From contig NZ_LODW01000047.1 of assembly GCF_002914525.1 (NCBI RefSeq), forward strand, positions 98,458 through 162,457: a stretch of 64,000 bases of DNA, read 5' to 3'. The position numbers and the translations under genes were made by a program. This document shows, piece after piece, positions 9,645-17,865 of the stretch. Position 1 is the stretch's first letter. Each line of letters starts with the position of its first letter. The DNA comes from Rhizobium hidalgonense (lineage in GTDB: Bacteria > Pseudomonadota > Alphaproteobacteria > Rhizobiales > Rhizobiaceae). Under the pieces are notes generated by a model, which was given only the letters and a program-made list of their open reading frames with translations, did not search any database and was not told where the DNA came from.

Positions 9645-9865
9645 GCGACATCGACAGGGCGGCGCTGACGAATGCGGCGCTGATGTATGTCCATTATTGC
9701 GAGCGCGAGGGATGCCAGGGGTGGGGCAGTTGGGGTAACACCCCTTCCCCGGCTGTCGCGACCCGCTGGTGGTGCTTTGAGCATTTTCCGCATAAGTCAA
9801 ATGAACAAGAACAGGCGCTCAAACGGAAGCTTGAGGCAGCCGAGCGTGGGGATATGGCTCAATGA
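9641..9865 (+). CDS. Small Cys/Trp-rich hypothetical protein
   Basis: The 74-residue product starts with GTG inside the previous gene's stop (GTGA). It has a CEREGC pair followed by GWGSWG and, later, WWCFEHFPH. Three Cys and several His could bind a metal ion, but this is inferred from spacing only. It ends in an ATGA overlap with the nuclease gene, which suggests coupled translation. Confidence 0.55.
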   Translation: MSDIDRAALTNAALMYVHYCEREGCQGWGSWGNTPSPAVATRWWCFEHFPHKSNEQEQALKRKLEAAERGDMAQ

Positions 9866-10236
9866 TTGCTGGTCTGATTGTCTGCGCATCGTTGACTGTC
9901 GTTGACGGTGATACCGTGAAATGCGATGGGCAGAACATGCGGTTGCTGGGAGAGGGTGTTCCGTTCGTGTCGGGCATCGACACGCCTGAGATCGGATCCC
10001 ATGCGAAATGCATCACGGAACGGAGGCTGGCGCTGATCGCCAAGGGCCGGCTGAAAGAGCTACTGGCCGAGAAGGGTTTGCGGGTGATGTTCAGCGGCGC
10101 GGTGGACAAGACACAAACGCATCGGCCTCTCGTCAACATCTATCGAACGAATGGCGAAGAGATAGGGAAGAAACTGCTGAGGGAAGGCTTCGCGCGGACC
10201 TGGAGCCCGAGGCAACGGAATGACTGGTGCGATTAG
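9862..10236 (+). CDS. Staphylococcal-nuclease-like (thermonuclease family) protein
   Basis: The 124-residue product has the SNase-fold strings VVDGDTVKCDGQNMRLLG and GIDTPEI near the N-terminus, then a helix with AKGRLKELLA. The family cuts DNA or RNA using Asp, Arg and Glu around the OB-fold. It lacks a clear signal peptide and is shorter than secreted thermonucleases (about 150 residues), so activity is uncertain. It is the last of four overlapping genes. Confidence 0.75.
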   Translation: MIAGLIVCASLTVVDGDTVKCDGQNMRLLGEGVPFVSGIDTPEIGSHAKCITERRLALIAKGRLKELLAEKGLRVMFSGAVDKTQTHRPLVNIYRTNGEEIGKKLLREGFARTWSPRQRNDWCD

Positions 10237-10372
10237 CTGGTGAGCCCGCCCTGCCCACGCGGAACGGGCGAATTCCAGCATGTTTGAATGTAGAGATAAG
10301 CATTTTGGATAGATATCCGCCGTGCCCTGACGCGGTTACAATCTTCTCTCGTCGAGGAGAAGGGAGTGAACG

Positions 10373-10699
10373 ATGAAAGCGATCACGGTTTCTGGCCTCA
10401 TTATGCTAGCCTTCGCATCTGGTGCATATGCCGCAACCATGACGGCGGAGCAGCTGAAAAGCGAGTTGGTAGGCCACCCAATCCACTGGAAGTCAAAGAC
10501 ACAATCGGGCGTCACAACTTATAAGCCAGACGGAACGATTGAAGCGACTGTCGACGGAGACAAGGCCACCTACAACGGCAAATGGAGCATCAAAGGCAAC
10601 AAGATGTGCGAGAAGTTCGACAAGGAAAAATGCGCAACGATCACTTCCCTTGGTGGGAAGAAATACTCCAAGGGGGCCGGAACGTTCACGGTGGAATAG
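10373..10699 (+). CDS. Small periplasmic protein, unknown function
   Basis: The 108-residue product begins with a signal peptide (about 1-20, ending AYA). The mature chain is short and probably beta-rich: KPDGTIEATVDGDKATYNGK and a Cys pair in MCEKFDKEKCATI. The pattern of a query strand, a Trp and two Cys resembles small rhizobial secreted proteins of unknown role. A strong GAGAAGGGAG ribosome binding site precedes the ATG. Confidence 0.6.
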   Translation: MKAITVSGLIMLAFASGAYAATMTAEQLKSELVGHPIHWKSKTQSGVTTYKPDGTIEATVDGDKATYNGKWSIKGNKMCEKFDKEKCATITSLGGKKYSKGAGTFTVE

Positions 10700-10763
10700 C
10701 GCCTGTTTTGATTTTCGTCACCAGGCGGCGCGTAAACCGCCTGGCTTCTCGCGTAATGTGAGC

Positions 10764-11252
10764 TCAACCAGCGGCCTTGATGCTCGTATTGCAAAGGCTC
10801 CAATAGCCGCCGCCCTTCTGGATCCACTTCAGATCTCCAAGCGTGCCGGCGTCCTTGGCCGAATGATAGGCATCGACGCAGGTATGGAGACGAGCTTTTC
10901 CGGGCGTCTCGCTCGAATATTTCTTGTCGATTGCCTTCGGGAACTTGACGCTCTTCGGCGCCGCGGTTGTCGCCTTTTCAGGCTCTTTGTCGGTTGTCTT
11001 TGTGACGTCCGCCTCGTCCTCCTTGTCAGCGGCAGCAGCATCCGCGCCACAGAATTTGGCGCGGAAATCGTTCCACTTCACGTCTTTGGCGGAGCCGTCA
11101 GCTTTGGCCGCCTGATATTTTGTGCCGCATTCCTTCATCGTCAGCGCGTGAGCCGGCGATGAAATGATAAAAGCAGCAACCAGCGAGCCGGCAGCGGAAA
11201 GAAGCATTTTGTGCGAGATGCGATGTGGCTTGGTCGATGCAACGAAAACCAT
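10764..11252 (-). CDS. Secreted protein with two Cys-framed repeats
   Basis: The 162-residue product has a signal peptide ending AHA at about residue 36. The mature part holds two similar units. The first is CGTKYQAAKADG followed by KWNDFRAKFC; the second is CVDAYHSAKDAG followed by KWIQKGGGYWSLC. They are joined by a charged linker rich in Lys, Glu and Asp. Each unit has a Cys at both ends, which suggests two disulfide-closed helical hairpins in the periplasm. A GGGGAG site precedes the start. Function unknown. Confidence 0.65.
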   Translation of the reverse strand: MVFVASTKPHRISHKMLLSAAGSLVAAFIISSPAHALTMKECGTKYQAAKADGSAKDVKWNDFRAKFCGADAAAADKEDEADVTKTTDKEPEKATTAAPKSVKFPKAIDKKYSSETPGKARLHTCVDAYHSAKDAGTLGDLKWIQKGGGYWSLCNTSIKAAG

Positions 11253-11789
11253 GACACTCCCCTTGGTTCATTCGCCATACGAAGCAAACGGTTACACCTG
11301 CTGAATGAACCTTGGATGAACAAAGGCCCCCACGCTTCTGACGCCCCTTGCGTCCCTCCCCTCAACGCCCCAATCTTCCCGAGCCATGCGAAGGTGGGAA
11401 CCGCGACGCCGCGGCGTTGTTACACTCTAGGACCGCACGACAATCAGTCTCCTGTACGCTGCGCCCCATATGGCAGTGGTCGCGCGGTCCACCCACAACT
11501 GAATCACTTGATCTTGCGATTGGTGCGGAACTGTACCGGAACCGTCGTCTCGGACGCTGGTTAGGCGTTTGGATTGTTGGATAGCGCACGCCCTGCACTC
11601 TTCGCGATCTGGCCGCGCAGAGGCAAGTTATGGTCCCTTCCCTCTTCAACCGCTGCTGCGCGGCCCGTCTGTTCATTTTAACTTCAGCCAGTGCCTCAGA
11701 ATTCGCAGCCGCTCCACCTGATGCGACTGACTGAACATCCTCAGTACGGCACCGTACCGGAACCTGGCCTGTCCCTTGTTTATTAAAGT
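11253..11789. other. Intergenic stretch with no recognisable gene
   Basis: About 540 bp upstream of the small RNA candidate. Open frames on both strands look like compositional artefacts. No promoter could be named with confidence. Confidence 0.4.
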
Positions 11790-11866
11790 GGTAGGAAAGC
11801 ACAGTTGTTTGTTCCTCCTGTGCGATCCCCAAACTTGCCCCGCCTGGGCCTAGGTGGGGTTTTTTT
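11790..11866 (+). ncRNA. Small RNA candidate: hairpin plus strong terminator
   Basis: Two elements sit together with no coding frame. The first is a hairpin with a 6-bp stem, GCACAG (11799-11804) with CTGTGC (11818-11823), whose loop contains GTTCCTCC. After a short single-stranded stretch comes a perfect terminator. The CCTCC in the loop could pair with Shine-Dalgarno sequences. This is the usual build of a trans-acting small RNA, but no promoter was identified, so the 5' end is a guess. Confidence 0.4.
11838..11866 (+). terminator. Rho-independent terminator
   Basis: An 8-bp stem (11838-11845 with 11852-11859, one G-T pair), a 6-nt loop and seven T in a row (11860-11866). No coding gene ends nearby on this strand, which is why a small RNA is proposed just upstream. 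Confidence 0.8.
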
Positions 11867-12129
11867 CGGATAGTGGCTCAATGGAAACAGTGGTTTCCCG
11901 CACCGGAGAGCTAGCCTCGCTTTCAGGTTTACTGCCGATCGAGGGACTGTTGGCCAGTGAGTCCACGTGAGAGCGTCTGGCATGCTGAGAGGTGGTCCCC
12001 CATGGCACGTCGAAGACGAGAACCGCCTCATGGCGCCTCCTCCGCCTCCTCCACTCGCTCGCGCCTCGCTATGACGCTTCCTCTGCGATCCGGAAGGCCA
12101 GAGACCGGCGGTGCTGGTTTTGGTCGTGC
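11867..12129. other. Intergenic stretch
   Basis: About 260 bp between the terminator and the 3' end of the SDR gene. It includes a CCTCC-rich patch near 12039-12056 that appears to be compositional. Nothing else recognised. Confidence 0.4.
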
Positions 12130-12906
12130 CTAGACGAGCGAATCCACGACGCCGCCGTCGACCCTCAGCGCTGCACCGGTCGTGGCCGACGCAAGCGGGG
12201 ACGCGACGTAGACTACCATGTTGGCGACCTCGTCGACGGTTGCCGGCCGCTGAATGATGGAGGTTGGCCGATGCGTCTTGACGAAGTCGATGCCGACCTG
12301 CTCAAAGGACCGCTCGGAAGTGACATGCCCCTTGAGCATCTCTGCGGCGCCTTCGGACATGCTCGGGCCCGGCAGCACTGAGTTCACCGTCACGCCGGTG
12401 CCCGCCATGCGCTTGGCAAGACCGCGCGCGACGGCCACGTCGGCGGTCTTGCTGACCCCGTAGTAGATCATCTCGACTGGAACGTTGAAGGCGGATTCCG
12501 AGCCGAGGAAGATGAAGCGCCCCCATGACCTGGCAGCCATTTTCGGAAGATAGGCACGCGCCAGACGCACCCCCGCCATCACGTTGACCTGCCAGTAGCG
12601 ATCCCAGATGGCATCGTTAGTTTCGAAAAAATCGAGGGGTTGGAAGATGCCGAGATTGCTGACGACGATGTCCGGCTCCGGCTCGGCCTCGATCAATGCT
12701 CGACAACCATCGGCATTGGCGAGGTCGAGGGCATGGCCGCGCGCCCGGCTGCCGAGGCGTGCCACTGCTGCGTCGACCTTCTCTCTCGTGCGACCCTTGA
12801 TGATCACCTCGGCGCCTGCGCTGTGAAGTCCGTGGGCAATGGCGAATCCGATGCCCTCGGTGGAGCCGGTAACAAGGGCGACTTTGCCTGAAAGATCGAT
12901 GTTCAA
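12130..12906 (-). CDS. SDR family oxidoreductase
   Basis: The product is a classical short-chain dehydrogenase: NAD(P) motif TGSTEGIG near residue 14, NLG in place of the usual NNAG, and catalytic Ser with YYGVSK (Tyr and Lys). The C-terminal DGG lies near the end. A TTG at 12906 is chosen as start because AGGAG lies 7 nt upstream; a GTG at 12942 gives 12 more residues. It follows the NmrA-like gene by 69 bp on the same strand and is probably under the same MarR control. Substrate unknown. Confidence 0.85.
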   Translation of the reverse strand: MNIDLSGKVALVTGSTEGIGFAIAHGLHSAGAEVIIKGRTREKVDAAVARLGSRARGHALDLANADGCRALIEAEPEPDIVVSNLGIFQPLDFFETNDAIWDRYWQVNVMAGVRLARAYLPKMAARSWGRFIFLGSESAFNVPVEMIYYGVSKTADVAVARGLAKRMAGTGVTVNSVLPGPSMSEGAAEMLKGHVTSERSFEQVGIDFVKTHRPTSIIQRPATVDEVANMVVYVASPLASATTGAALRVDGGVVDSLV

Positions 12907-12975
12907 TTTTCTTCTCCTGGAGGATTGATTGTCGTTCGGCACCGCAGGACGGAGCCGGTATCCGGCAGAGAAATC

Positions 12976-13872
12976 TCACGCCGCCGCGTCGAGACTGTCG
13001 AAAGCGGCCCGGTGCGAAGCCACGAAGTCCTGCACGATCATCGGCGGCACGCCGGTCACCTCGGCGATGATCTTGTCGGCGCCGGAAAAGATGCCGTTCT
13101 GGTAGTCGACCGCGATCGCGCAGAAATGCTGGATGAGAAACGCCGGAAGGCCGAACTTTTCGAGGCGGTCGCGATACTCGGGGATGGTCAGAGGCTGATA
13201 GCTGATCTTTCTGCCGAGCACCTCGCCGATGGCAGCGGCGATACCCGGCTGGTCCAGCTCGGTCGGGCCATGGAGGGTGTAGGTCTTGCCGATATGTCCG
13301 ACCGGATCCGCCAGGAACGCGGCGATCAGGCGTGCCTGATCCTCGGCCGCAATCGGGGCATGGCGCCCGGCACCATAGGGCAAGTCGATGATGCTCTGCT
13401 CGACGATGGTCTTGCGCGCGAACGGATAGAGCAGCCATTGCGAGAAGAAGGTCGGCCGCAGATGCACGGTCGGAACGCCCGACCAGTCAAAGACCCGCTC
13501 GGCGATCCAGTGATCGCGCGCCGCGTGGCTCTTGGAATCTTCACGAGCCGAAATTTGCGACATGTTGATCACGGCCTTGAGCCCGGCGCGTTTGGCCGCA
13601 TCGGCGAAGTATGCTGTCGTCTGGATGATGCCAGGGAGCACCGGGTAGCAGAAATAGGCGGCGGTGGTGCCTTCCACTGCCTGGATCGCATCGTCGTGCT
13701 CGAAGAGATCGCCGACAACGACCTCCGCGCCTTCCCGCCGCAGTGCCTCGGCGCGCGCGTCCTCCTTGTGAACTAGCGCCCTTACGGAGTGGCCCTTTTC
13801 GAGAAGGCGTTGGACTGTGTAGCGACCGGTCTCGCCCGTTGCGCCGGTGACCAGGAATTTTTCGGTAGTCAT
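12976..13872 (-). CDS. NmrA-like NAD(P)-binding protein
   Basis: The 298-residue product has the extended-SDR motif VTGATGETGRYTV at the N-terminus. Its overall form is that of NmrA/HSCARG proteins, which bind NADP(H) and often lack the catalytic Tyr-Lys pair. Relatives act as redox sensors or as NAD(P)H:quinone or azo-type reductases. The ATG has GGAG upstream, and a MarR-type palindrome lies 34 bp upstream of the start. It is likely the first gene of a pair with the SDR gene. Confidence 0.85.
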   Translation of the reverse strand: MTTEKFLVTGATGETGRYTVQRLLEKGHSVRALVHKEDARAEALRREGAEVVVGDLFEHDDAIQAVEGTTAAYFCYPVLPGIIQTTAYFADAAKRAGLKAVINMSQISAREDSKSHAARDHWIAERVFDWSGVPTVHLRPTFFSQWLLYPFARKTIVEQSIIDLPYGAGRHAPIAAEDQARLIAAFLADPVGHIGKTYTLHGPTELDQPGIAAAIGEVLGRKISYQPLTIPEYRDRLEKFGLPAFLIQHFCAIAVDYQNGIFSGADKIIAEVTGVPPMIVQDFVASHRAAFDSLDAAA

Positions 13873-13906
13873 CTTTTATCTCCGTGTGGATGCTTGCATT
13901 AATTTA

Positions 13907-13920
13907 TGTGTAATTGCACA
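13907..13920. promoter_or_regulatory. Probable MarR operator upstream of the NmrA-like gene
   Basis: The 14-bp site TGTGTAATTGCACA is a near-palindrome differing at one position from the perfect site at 14381-14394. It lies between the marR stop and the NmrA-like start, as expected if the regulator represses both transcripts. Confidence 0.7.
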
Positions 13921-13940
13921 GTTATGGTCAAAAAAAGGGG

Positions 13941-14366
13941 CTACTCCCCCAGGTTCAGTTCGAGGATCTCGTTGCGGATTCGAACGGCCCGATCCTTCCC
14001 GACGTCCTGTTCGAACGCGGCTTGGGCACTCTTCCAGAGAGGAACGGCCTCAGCCACTTTTTCCAGGCCGGAACGGGAAAGCGCCACGTCGAAAGAGCGG
14101 CCGCTTTCTGGCCTTCCGGCGACAACCCAGCCGGCAGCCTGCAGCGGCTTCAGTGCGCGAACAAGGGTCGTCCGCTCCATGATCAACATCTCCGCCAGTT
14201 TGGTGATCTTCAGCGTGTCGTAGGCCTCGAGCAGCGACAGGATCGAGAACTGCGAGACGGACAAACCCGCTGGGGCCAGATGTGTGTCGTAAAGACGGCT
14301 TAGGTACCGCGCGTTCTGGCGGGCAGCGAGGGCATAGCAGAGATGAGGACCATTGGGCATCGTCAT
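13941..14366 (-). CDS. MarR family transcriptional regulator
   Basis: The 141-residue product shows the MarR winged-helix order: helical N-terminus, GLSVSQFSILSLLEAYDTLK, then recognition helix LAEMLIMERTTLVRALKPLQ and wing GWVVAGRPESGRSFDVALS. A redox-type Cys is present near residue 10. Matching palindromes lie directly upstream of this gene and of the NmrA-like gene. That points to autorepression and control of the two downstream oxidoreductases, probably released by an electrophile or phenolic ligand. Confidence 0.85.
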   Translation of the reverse strand: MTMPNGPHLCYALAARQNARYLSRLYDTHLAPAGLSVSQFSILSLLEAYDTLKITKLAEMLIMERTTLVRALKPLQAAGWVVAGRPESGRSFDVALSRSGLEKVAEAVPLWKSAQAAFEQDVGKDRAVRIRNEILELNLGE

Positions 14367-14380
14367 GTGGCTTTCTTAAA

Positions 14381-14394
14381 TGTGCAATTGCACA
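14381..14394. promoter_or_regulatory. Probable MarR operator upstream of its own gene
   Basis: A perfect 14-bp palindrome, TGTGCAATTGCACA, 14 bp before the marR start codon. A second copy with one change lies at 13907-13920. Confidence 0.75.
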
Positions 14395-14496
14395 GTGTCA
14401 AGCCCCGCCGTAGCTTTCCGTCCTACTTTTGGACTCTTCAGGTCCGAAGATGGGGACTGGCCGCGACCGGCCCCCACCTCCAAATGATGCACCGCG

Positions 14497-15462
14497 TTAG
14501 CCGCGAAGGAATGCCAGCAGATCGGCGTTCAACCGGTCCTTGTCGACATGCAGCAGCCCGTGGGAACCGCCCTCGTAGACCACCAGCTTTGCCTGCGGGA
14601 TAAGCTTGGCGGTCAGCTTCGCAGAGATCTCGAGCGGGACGATCTGATCGTCGCTGCCATGCACCACCAGCGCGGGGACCGTGATCTGTTTGAGGTCGCC
14701 CCGGAAGTCCGTCTCCGAGAAAGCGCCAAGCGCATGGTAGGCCGCAAGAAAGCCGGTCGCCTGCCCCTGCCGCCAATAGTTCTGCCGCAAACCTTCCGAG
14801 ACCTTCGCACCCGGCCGGTTGAAGCTGTAGTACGGTGTGGTGACGTCGAGATTCCATTGCGAGCGGTCAGCCCGAACGGCCGCGCGGAAGCTGTCAAACA
14901 GCTCCTTCGGTGCACCGGCCGGATTTGTCGGCGTCTTCAGCAGAAACGGTGTCACCGCGGAAACGAAGGCGACCTTGGCGACGCGGCTCTGGCCGTGACG
15001 AGCGACGTAACGGGCAACCTCGCCGCCGCCCATGGAATGGCCGACGAACGTCGCCTGCCGCAGATCGAGCGCATTGACCAGTTGCGCAAGATCATCGGCG
15101 AAGGTGTCGTAGTCGTAACCCTTTGCGGGCTGGCTCGACCGCCCCAAGCCACGACGGTCATGGGCGATGACGCGATAGCCGTTCTGTAGCAGGAAGAACA
15201 TCTGGTCCTCCCAGGCGTCGGAGGACAGAGGGTAGCCGTGGCTGAAAACGACGGCGGGACCCGAGCCCCAATCCTTGTAGTAGAGGCTGGTACCGTCCTT
15301 CATGGTCAGCCGGTCCTCTGTCGGCTTGCCGGTATTTGCCGGCGTCGGTGTTTTTGCATCGGCTGCGTTGACGCTAACAGCGGCAAGACCAACGCCGGCG
15401 GCGGCAACCCCCTTGAGCAGGTTGCGCCTGGAAGCGCCATTGGGTGTTGAGATCGTAGCCAT
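14497..15462 (-). CDS. Tat-exported alpha/beta hydrolase, non-haem haloperoxidase-like
   Basis: The start at 15462 gives 321 residues and has GGAG 6 nt upstream. The N-terminus has a twin-arginine signal (SRRNLLKGVAAAG) ending near ADA. The mature part is an alpha/beta hydrolase: oxyanion region FSHGYPLSSDAWEDQM, nucleophile elbow GHSMGGGE, acid in HGSDDQIVP and His in GGSHGLLH. This order matches non-haem chloroperoxidases and related esterases. The reaction in vivo is not known. It lies between the marR and GST sets but has no shared operator that I can see. Confidence 0.85.
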   Translation of the reverse strand: MATISTPNGASRRNLLKGVAAAGVGLAAVSVNAADAKTPTPANTGKPTEDRLTMKDGTSLYYKDWGSGPAVVFSHGYPLSSDAWEDQMFFLLQNGYRVIAHDRRGLGRSSQPAKGYDYDTFADDLAQLVNALDLRQATFVGHSMGGGEVARYVARHGQSRVAKVAFVSAVTPFLLKTPTNPAGAPKELFDSFRAAVRADRSQWNLDVTTPYYSFNRPGAKVSEGLRQNYWRQGQATGFLAAYHALGAFSETDFRGDLKQITVPALVVHGSDDQIVPLEISAKLTAKLIPQAKLVVYEGGSHGLLHVDKDRLNADLLAFLRG

Positions 15463-15568
15463 AGTGAACTCCATGCGAAAGGAAGTCGCTTGCGACGGCG
15501 AGATTGGAGGATGGGGGCGGAGCGAAGAACCGCTCTGCCTCGGTGCAGGCGCGGATAACCTCGTGTGA

Positions 15569-16255
15569 TCAGAACCCGAGCCGGCGCAGATCCTCAGTGA
15601 CGAACGTCTGGCCGCTGCGGTTCTTGACGCTCGGCAGCTCGGAGACTTTCGCGCGCCAGGCGGTGAGCGCGGAATAATCCTCCGGCACGGCGATGCCGGC
15701 GGCATCGGCGAACATCAGCCCGGCAAACACGGTGATATCGGCCATCGAGAACGCATCGCCAGCGACATAGGGATGGCTCCGAGACACCGTGTCGAAATAC
15801 TTCATGCCGCCAAGAGCTCGATCGCGCTGGCGGTTGCCCCAATCCCGCCGGCCGGCCCATTCAGGGCTCTTGAACACTTGAAGGGCGGCCCCAAGACCAG
15901 GCGTCGCGTAATGGAAGTAGTCGCCGACCGCATCGAGAAGCTCGGTTTCAGCCCGCTTCTGCATCATGTGGATAAGAGCCTTCTCCTTCGGTGTCTTGCC
16001 GGTAAGCTTCGGATCGCCGTCGAGATTGTCGAGATATTCGGTGATGGCGGTTGCCTCGGCGATATACGTGCCATCGTCAAGCTGCAGGACCGGCAGCACG
16101 CCGGACGGGTTCTTTTCAAGAAAGGCCGGCTGCTTGTGTTCGGCGGCGATGAGGTCGACGGAGACGAACTCGACCTGCGGCTCCAGCCCTTTCTCGGCGA
16201 GGACGATGCGGATACGAGCCGGATTGGGAAAGCCGGGGCGATCGAAGATTTTCAT
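15569..16255 (-). CDS. Glutathione S-transferase
   Basis: The 228-residue product has a thioredoxin-fold N-terminal domain with NPSGVLPVL (the cis-Pro region) and EATAITEYLD, where Glu and Ala/Thr contact the glutathione gamma-glutamyl group. A helical C-terminal domain follows with SMADITVFAGL, the N-capping box. It is divergent from a TetR regulator gene. A TetR-type palindrome lies 16 bp upstream, so expression is probably induced by an electrophilic compound. Confidence 0.9.
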   Translation of the reverse strand: MKIFDRPGFPNPARIRIVLAEKGLEPQVEFVSVDLIAAEHKQPAFLEKNPSGVLPVLQLDDGTYIAEATAITEYLDNLDGDPKLTGKTPKEKALIHMMQKRAETELLDAVGDYFHYATPGLGAALQVFKSPEWAGRRDWGNRQRDRALGGMKYFDTVSRSHPYVAGDAFSMADITVFAGLMFADAAGIAVPEDYSALTAWRAKVSELPSVKNRSGQTFVTEDLRRLGF

Positions 16256-16271
16256 AACGCGGTTCCTTTAA

Positions 16272-16289
16272 CTGTCTATCGATAGATAG
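16272..16289. promoter_or_regulatory. Probable TetR operator on the GST side
   Basis: An 18-bp imperfect palindrome with a perfect 12-bp core, TCTATCGATAGA (16275-16286). A matching 18-bp site lies at 16334-16351 in the same divergent control region. Confidence 0.7.
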
Positions 16290-16333
16290 ATAACGCTTTG
16301 CCGTTTATCCCTTCCCTTTTCCAACGTCAACAA

Positions 16334-16351
16334 CTATCTATCGAGTGATAG
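16334..16351. promoter_or_regulatory. Probable TetR operator on the regulator side
   Basis: An 18-bp imperfect palindrome starting CTATCTATCGA and ending TGATAG, read on the opposite strand as a variant of the site at 16272-16289. It ends 13 bp before the tetR start codon. Confidence 0.65.
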
Positions 16352-16364
16352 GTATGGAACGGCG

Positions 16365-16937
16365 ATGGCTAGAACCAAAACGGATATGCATGAGGCGCTG
16401 ATGGCCGCCGCAAAGGCGACGGTGCAGGCGCGTGGCTACAATGCGCTCAGCTTTCGCGAGCTGGCAAAAGAGGTCGGGATCAAAAGCGCCAGCGTGCACT
16501 ACCATTTTCCCACCAAAGGCGATCTTGGGGCTGCGCTCGCACGCCGTTATACCGAAGATGGGGCAACCTATCTGGCCGAGCTGCTGGCGACGTCGAAGGA
16601 CGCGGCGTGGTGCATGGATCGCTACACCGAGATCTTCCGCTCCGCATTGGCCAACGACAATCGCATGTGCCTGTGCGGAATTATGAGTGCAGAGTTCGAT
16701 GATCTTCCGATCGAGGTTCGGACCGAAGTCGACAAGTTTGCCGAGACGAACGTTGGCTGGATCACGCGAGTCTTGGCGCGGGCCAAGCCTGCGGCGAGTG
16801 AGCAACAATTGCAGGAGCACGCGATGGCAATCTTCGCCGCCATCGAAGGTGCCCAGCTGGTCGCCCGCGGCTGCCAGGATATTGCCATTTACGACGGAAC
16901 GATCCGCGCTTATCGGAGCACGGGCCTCATCCCGTGA
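16365..16937 (+). CDS. TetR family transcriptional regulator
   Basis: The 190-residue product has an N-terminal TetR HTH: YNALSFRELAKEVGIKSASV followed by HYHFPTKGDL. The C-terminal half, with Cys residues near 95-105 (MCLCGIMSAEF), is ligand-binding and variable. Divergent orientation to the GST gene and paired palindromes in between support local control of GST and of itself. Confidence 0.9.
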   Translation: MARTKTDMHEALMAAAKATVQARGYNALSFRELAKEVGIKSASVHYHFPTKGDLGAALARRYTEDGATYLAELLATSKDAAWCMDRYTEIFRSALANDNRMCLCGIMSAEFDDLPIEVRTEVDKFAETNVGWITRVLARAKPAASEQQLQEHAMAIFAAIEGAQLVARGCQDIAIYDGTIRAYRSTGLIP

Positions 16938-17178
16938 TGTCCAGCCGACGGCGCCAACGGCCAATGTTCGATGTGTCCGCCTGAACGGGTCGGAACCGCT
17001 AGTTCCGCTCGATCCATTATGCGATCTTCTTCGCCCATAACGTGAACGCCACAGCAACAAGCCTGGCATTCGGCTTGGGTTAGACGGCCAAATTCCTTAC
17101 TCAATCGCATTTCGCGGACTTTCAGTTATTGCAGTTAGTGGCTTTGGGCACTATATTCGTGATTCAGGAGATATTGCC

Positions 17179-17625
17179 ATGGCAAGCCAAATCGTTCACT
17201 TCGCCGGACTGTCGGATCGCGATCGCAAAGCAGCCTCGCCTCTGCCGAAACTGGGCGCGGGCGACAGGTTGGAACTTCATGTTCGTCATGAAGGCGGGAA
17301 GGAACAGACGCTCTCGATACCGCCCTCGGCCGCCGCGGCAGTTGAGGCGCTTTTGGCGCACATGCTGCGCGGCGAACGTGTTGCCGTGCTGGCCGAAGAC
17401 CAAGAACTGAGCCCGACCGAGGCGGCGGCCGTTCTCGGCATTTCTCGTCCACTCGTCGTCGTGCGCATGGACCGGGGCGAGCTGCCATTCCGTTATGTCG
17501 GCAAACACCGCCGCGCCTTGCTGAAGGACGTGCTTATACTGAAATCGAGGCTCGACACCCGCCAGACCGCGATGGACGCTCTTGCTGAGGACACCGAGGA
17601 CCTGATCCAGACCCATGGCCTCTAA
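17179..17625 (+). CDS. Antitoxin-like HTH protein of a PIN-toxin module
   Basis: The 148-residue product has a C-terminal excisionase/MerR-like HTH: LSPTEAAAVLGISRPLVVVR followed by MDRGELPFRYVGKHRR. This is common in antitoxins encoded just upstream of PIN-domain toxins. The toxin start overlaps this stop (ATG at 17615), but the toxin is cut off after about 42 codons. Bases 17287-17741 recur almost unchanged at 41335-41790. With its toxin broken, this antitoxin may now be an orphan regulator or an anti-addiction remnant. Confidence 0.75.
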   Translation: MASQIVHFAGLSDRDRKAASPLPKLGAGDRLELHVRHEGGKEQTLSIPPSAAAAVEALLAHMLRGERVAVLAEDQELSPTEAAAVLGISRPLVVVRMDRGELPFRYVGKHRRALLKDVLILKSRLDTRQTAMDALAEDTEDLIQTHGL

Positions 17626-17741
17626 ACCGTCCGTCGCGGTCTATGATGCCTGCGTCCTCTATCCCTTCCACCTGCGCAACGTCCTGATCCAGTGCGCGTT
17701 CGATTGCCTCGTCGATGCGCGCTGGACCGATGACCATGACG
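17287..17741 (+). repeat. Direct repeat, copy 1 (partner 41335-41790)
   Basis: About 455 bp covering most of the antitoxin gene and the start of the PIN toxin. Copy 2 differs by roughly a dozen substitutions and small indels. The two copies lie about 24.0 kb apart in the same orientation, bracketing the curli, PAP2/ChrB and copper regions. Confidence 0.9.
17615..17741 (+). pseudogene. PIN-domain toxin, 5' fragment
   Basis: The frame begins MASKPSVAVYDACVLYPF, the first conserved Asp strand of a PIN ribonuclease. It continues to about DARWTDDHD, where similarity to copy 2 stops at 17741. The remaining catalytic acids, present in copy 2 (DPGDRHVLAAA), are missing here. Relative to copy 2 it also lacks one codon (ATC) just before the break. 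It cannot be an active nuclease. Confidence 0.75.
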
Positions 17742-17865
17742 CCGGCAGTGCAATGGAAAAGCACCATGCCCGCTCATCGACGATTGCCTCAATAACGGAC
17801 CGGATCGCATCTATCCGGCTCGACAGAGCCACTTGGCAACCAGTAGACGAATGCTTGGGCAGGAC

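Noticed and set aside
11362..11832. 156-codon minus-strand ORF
   Set aside because: No signal, motif or ribosome binding site, and it overlaps the terminator and hairpin on the other strand.
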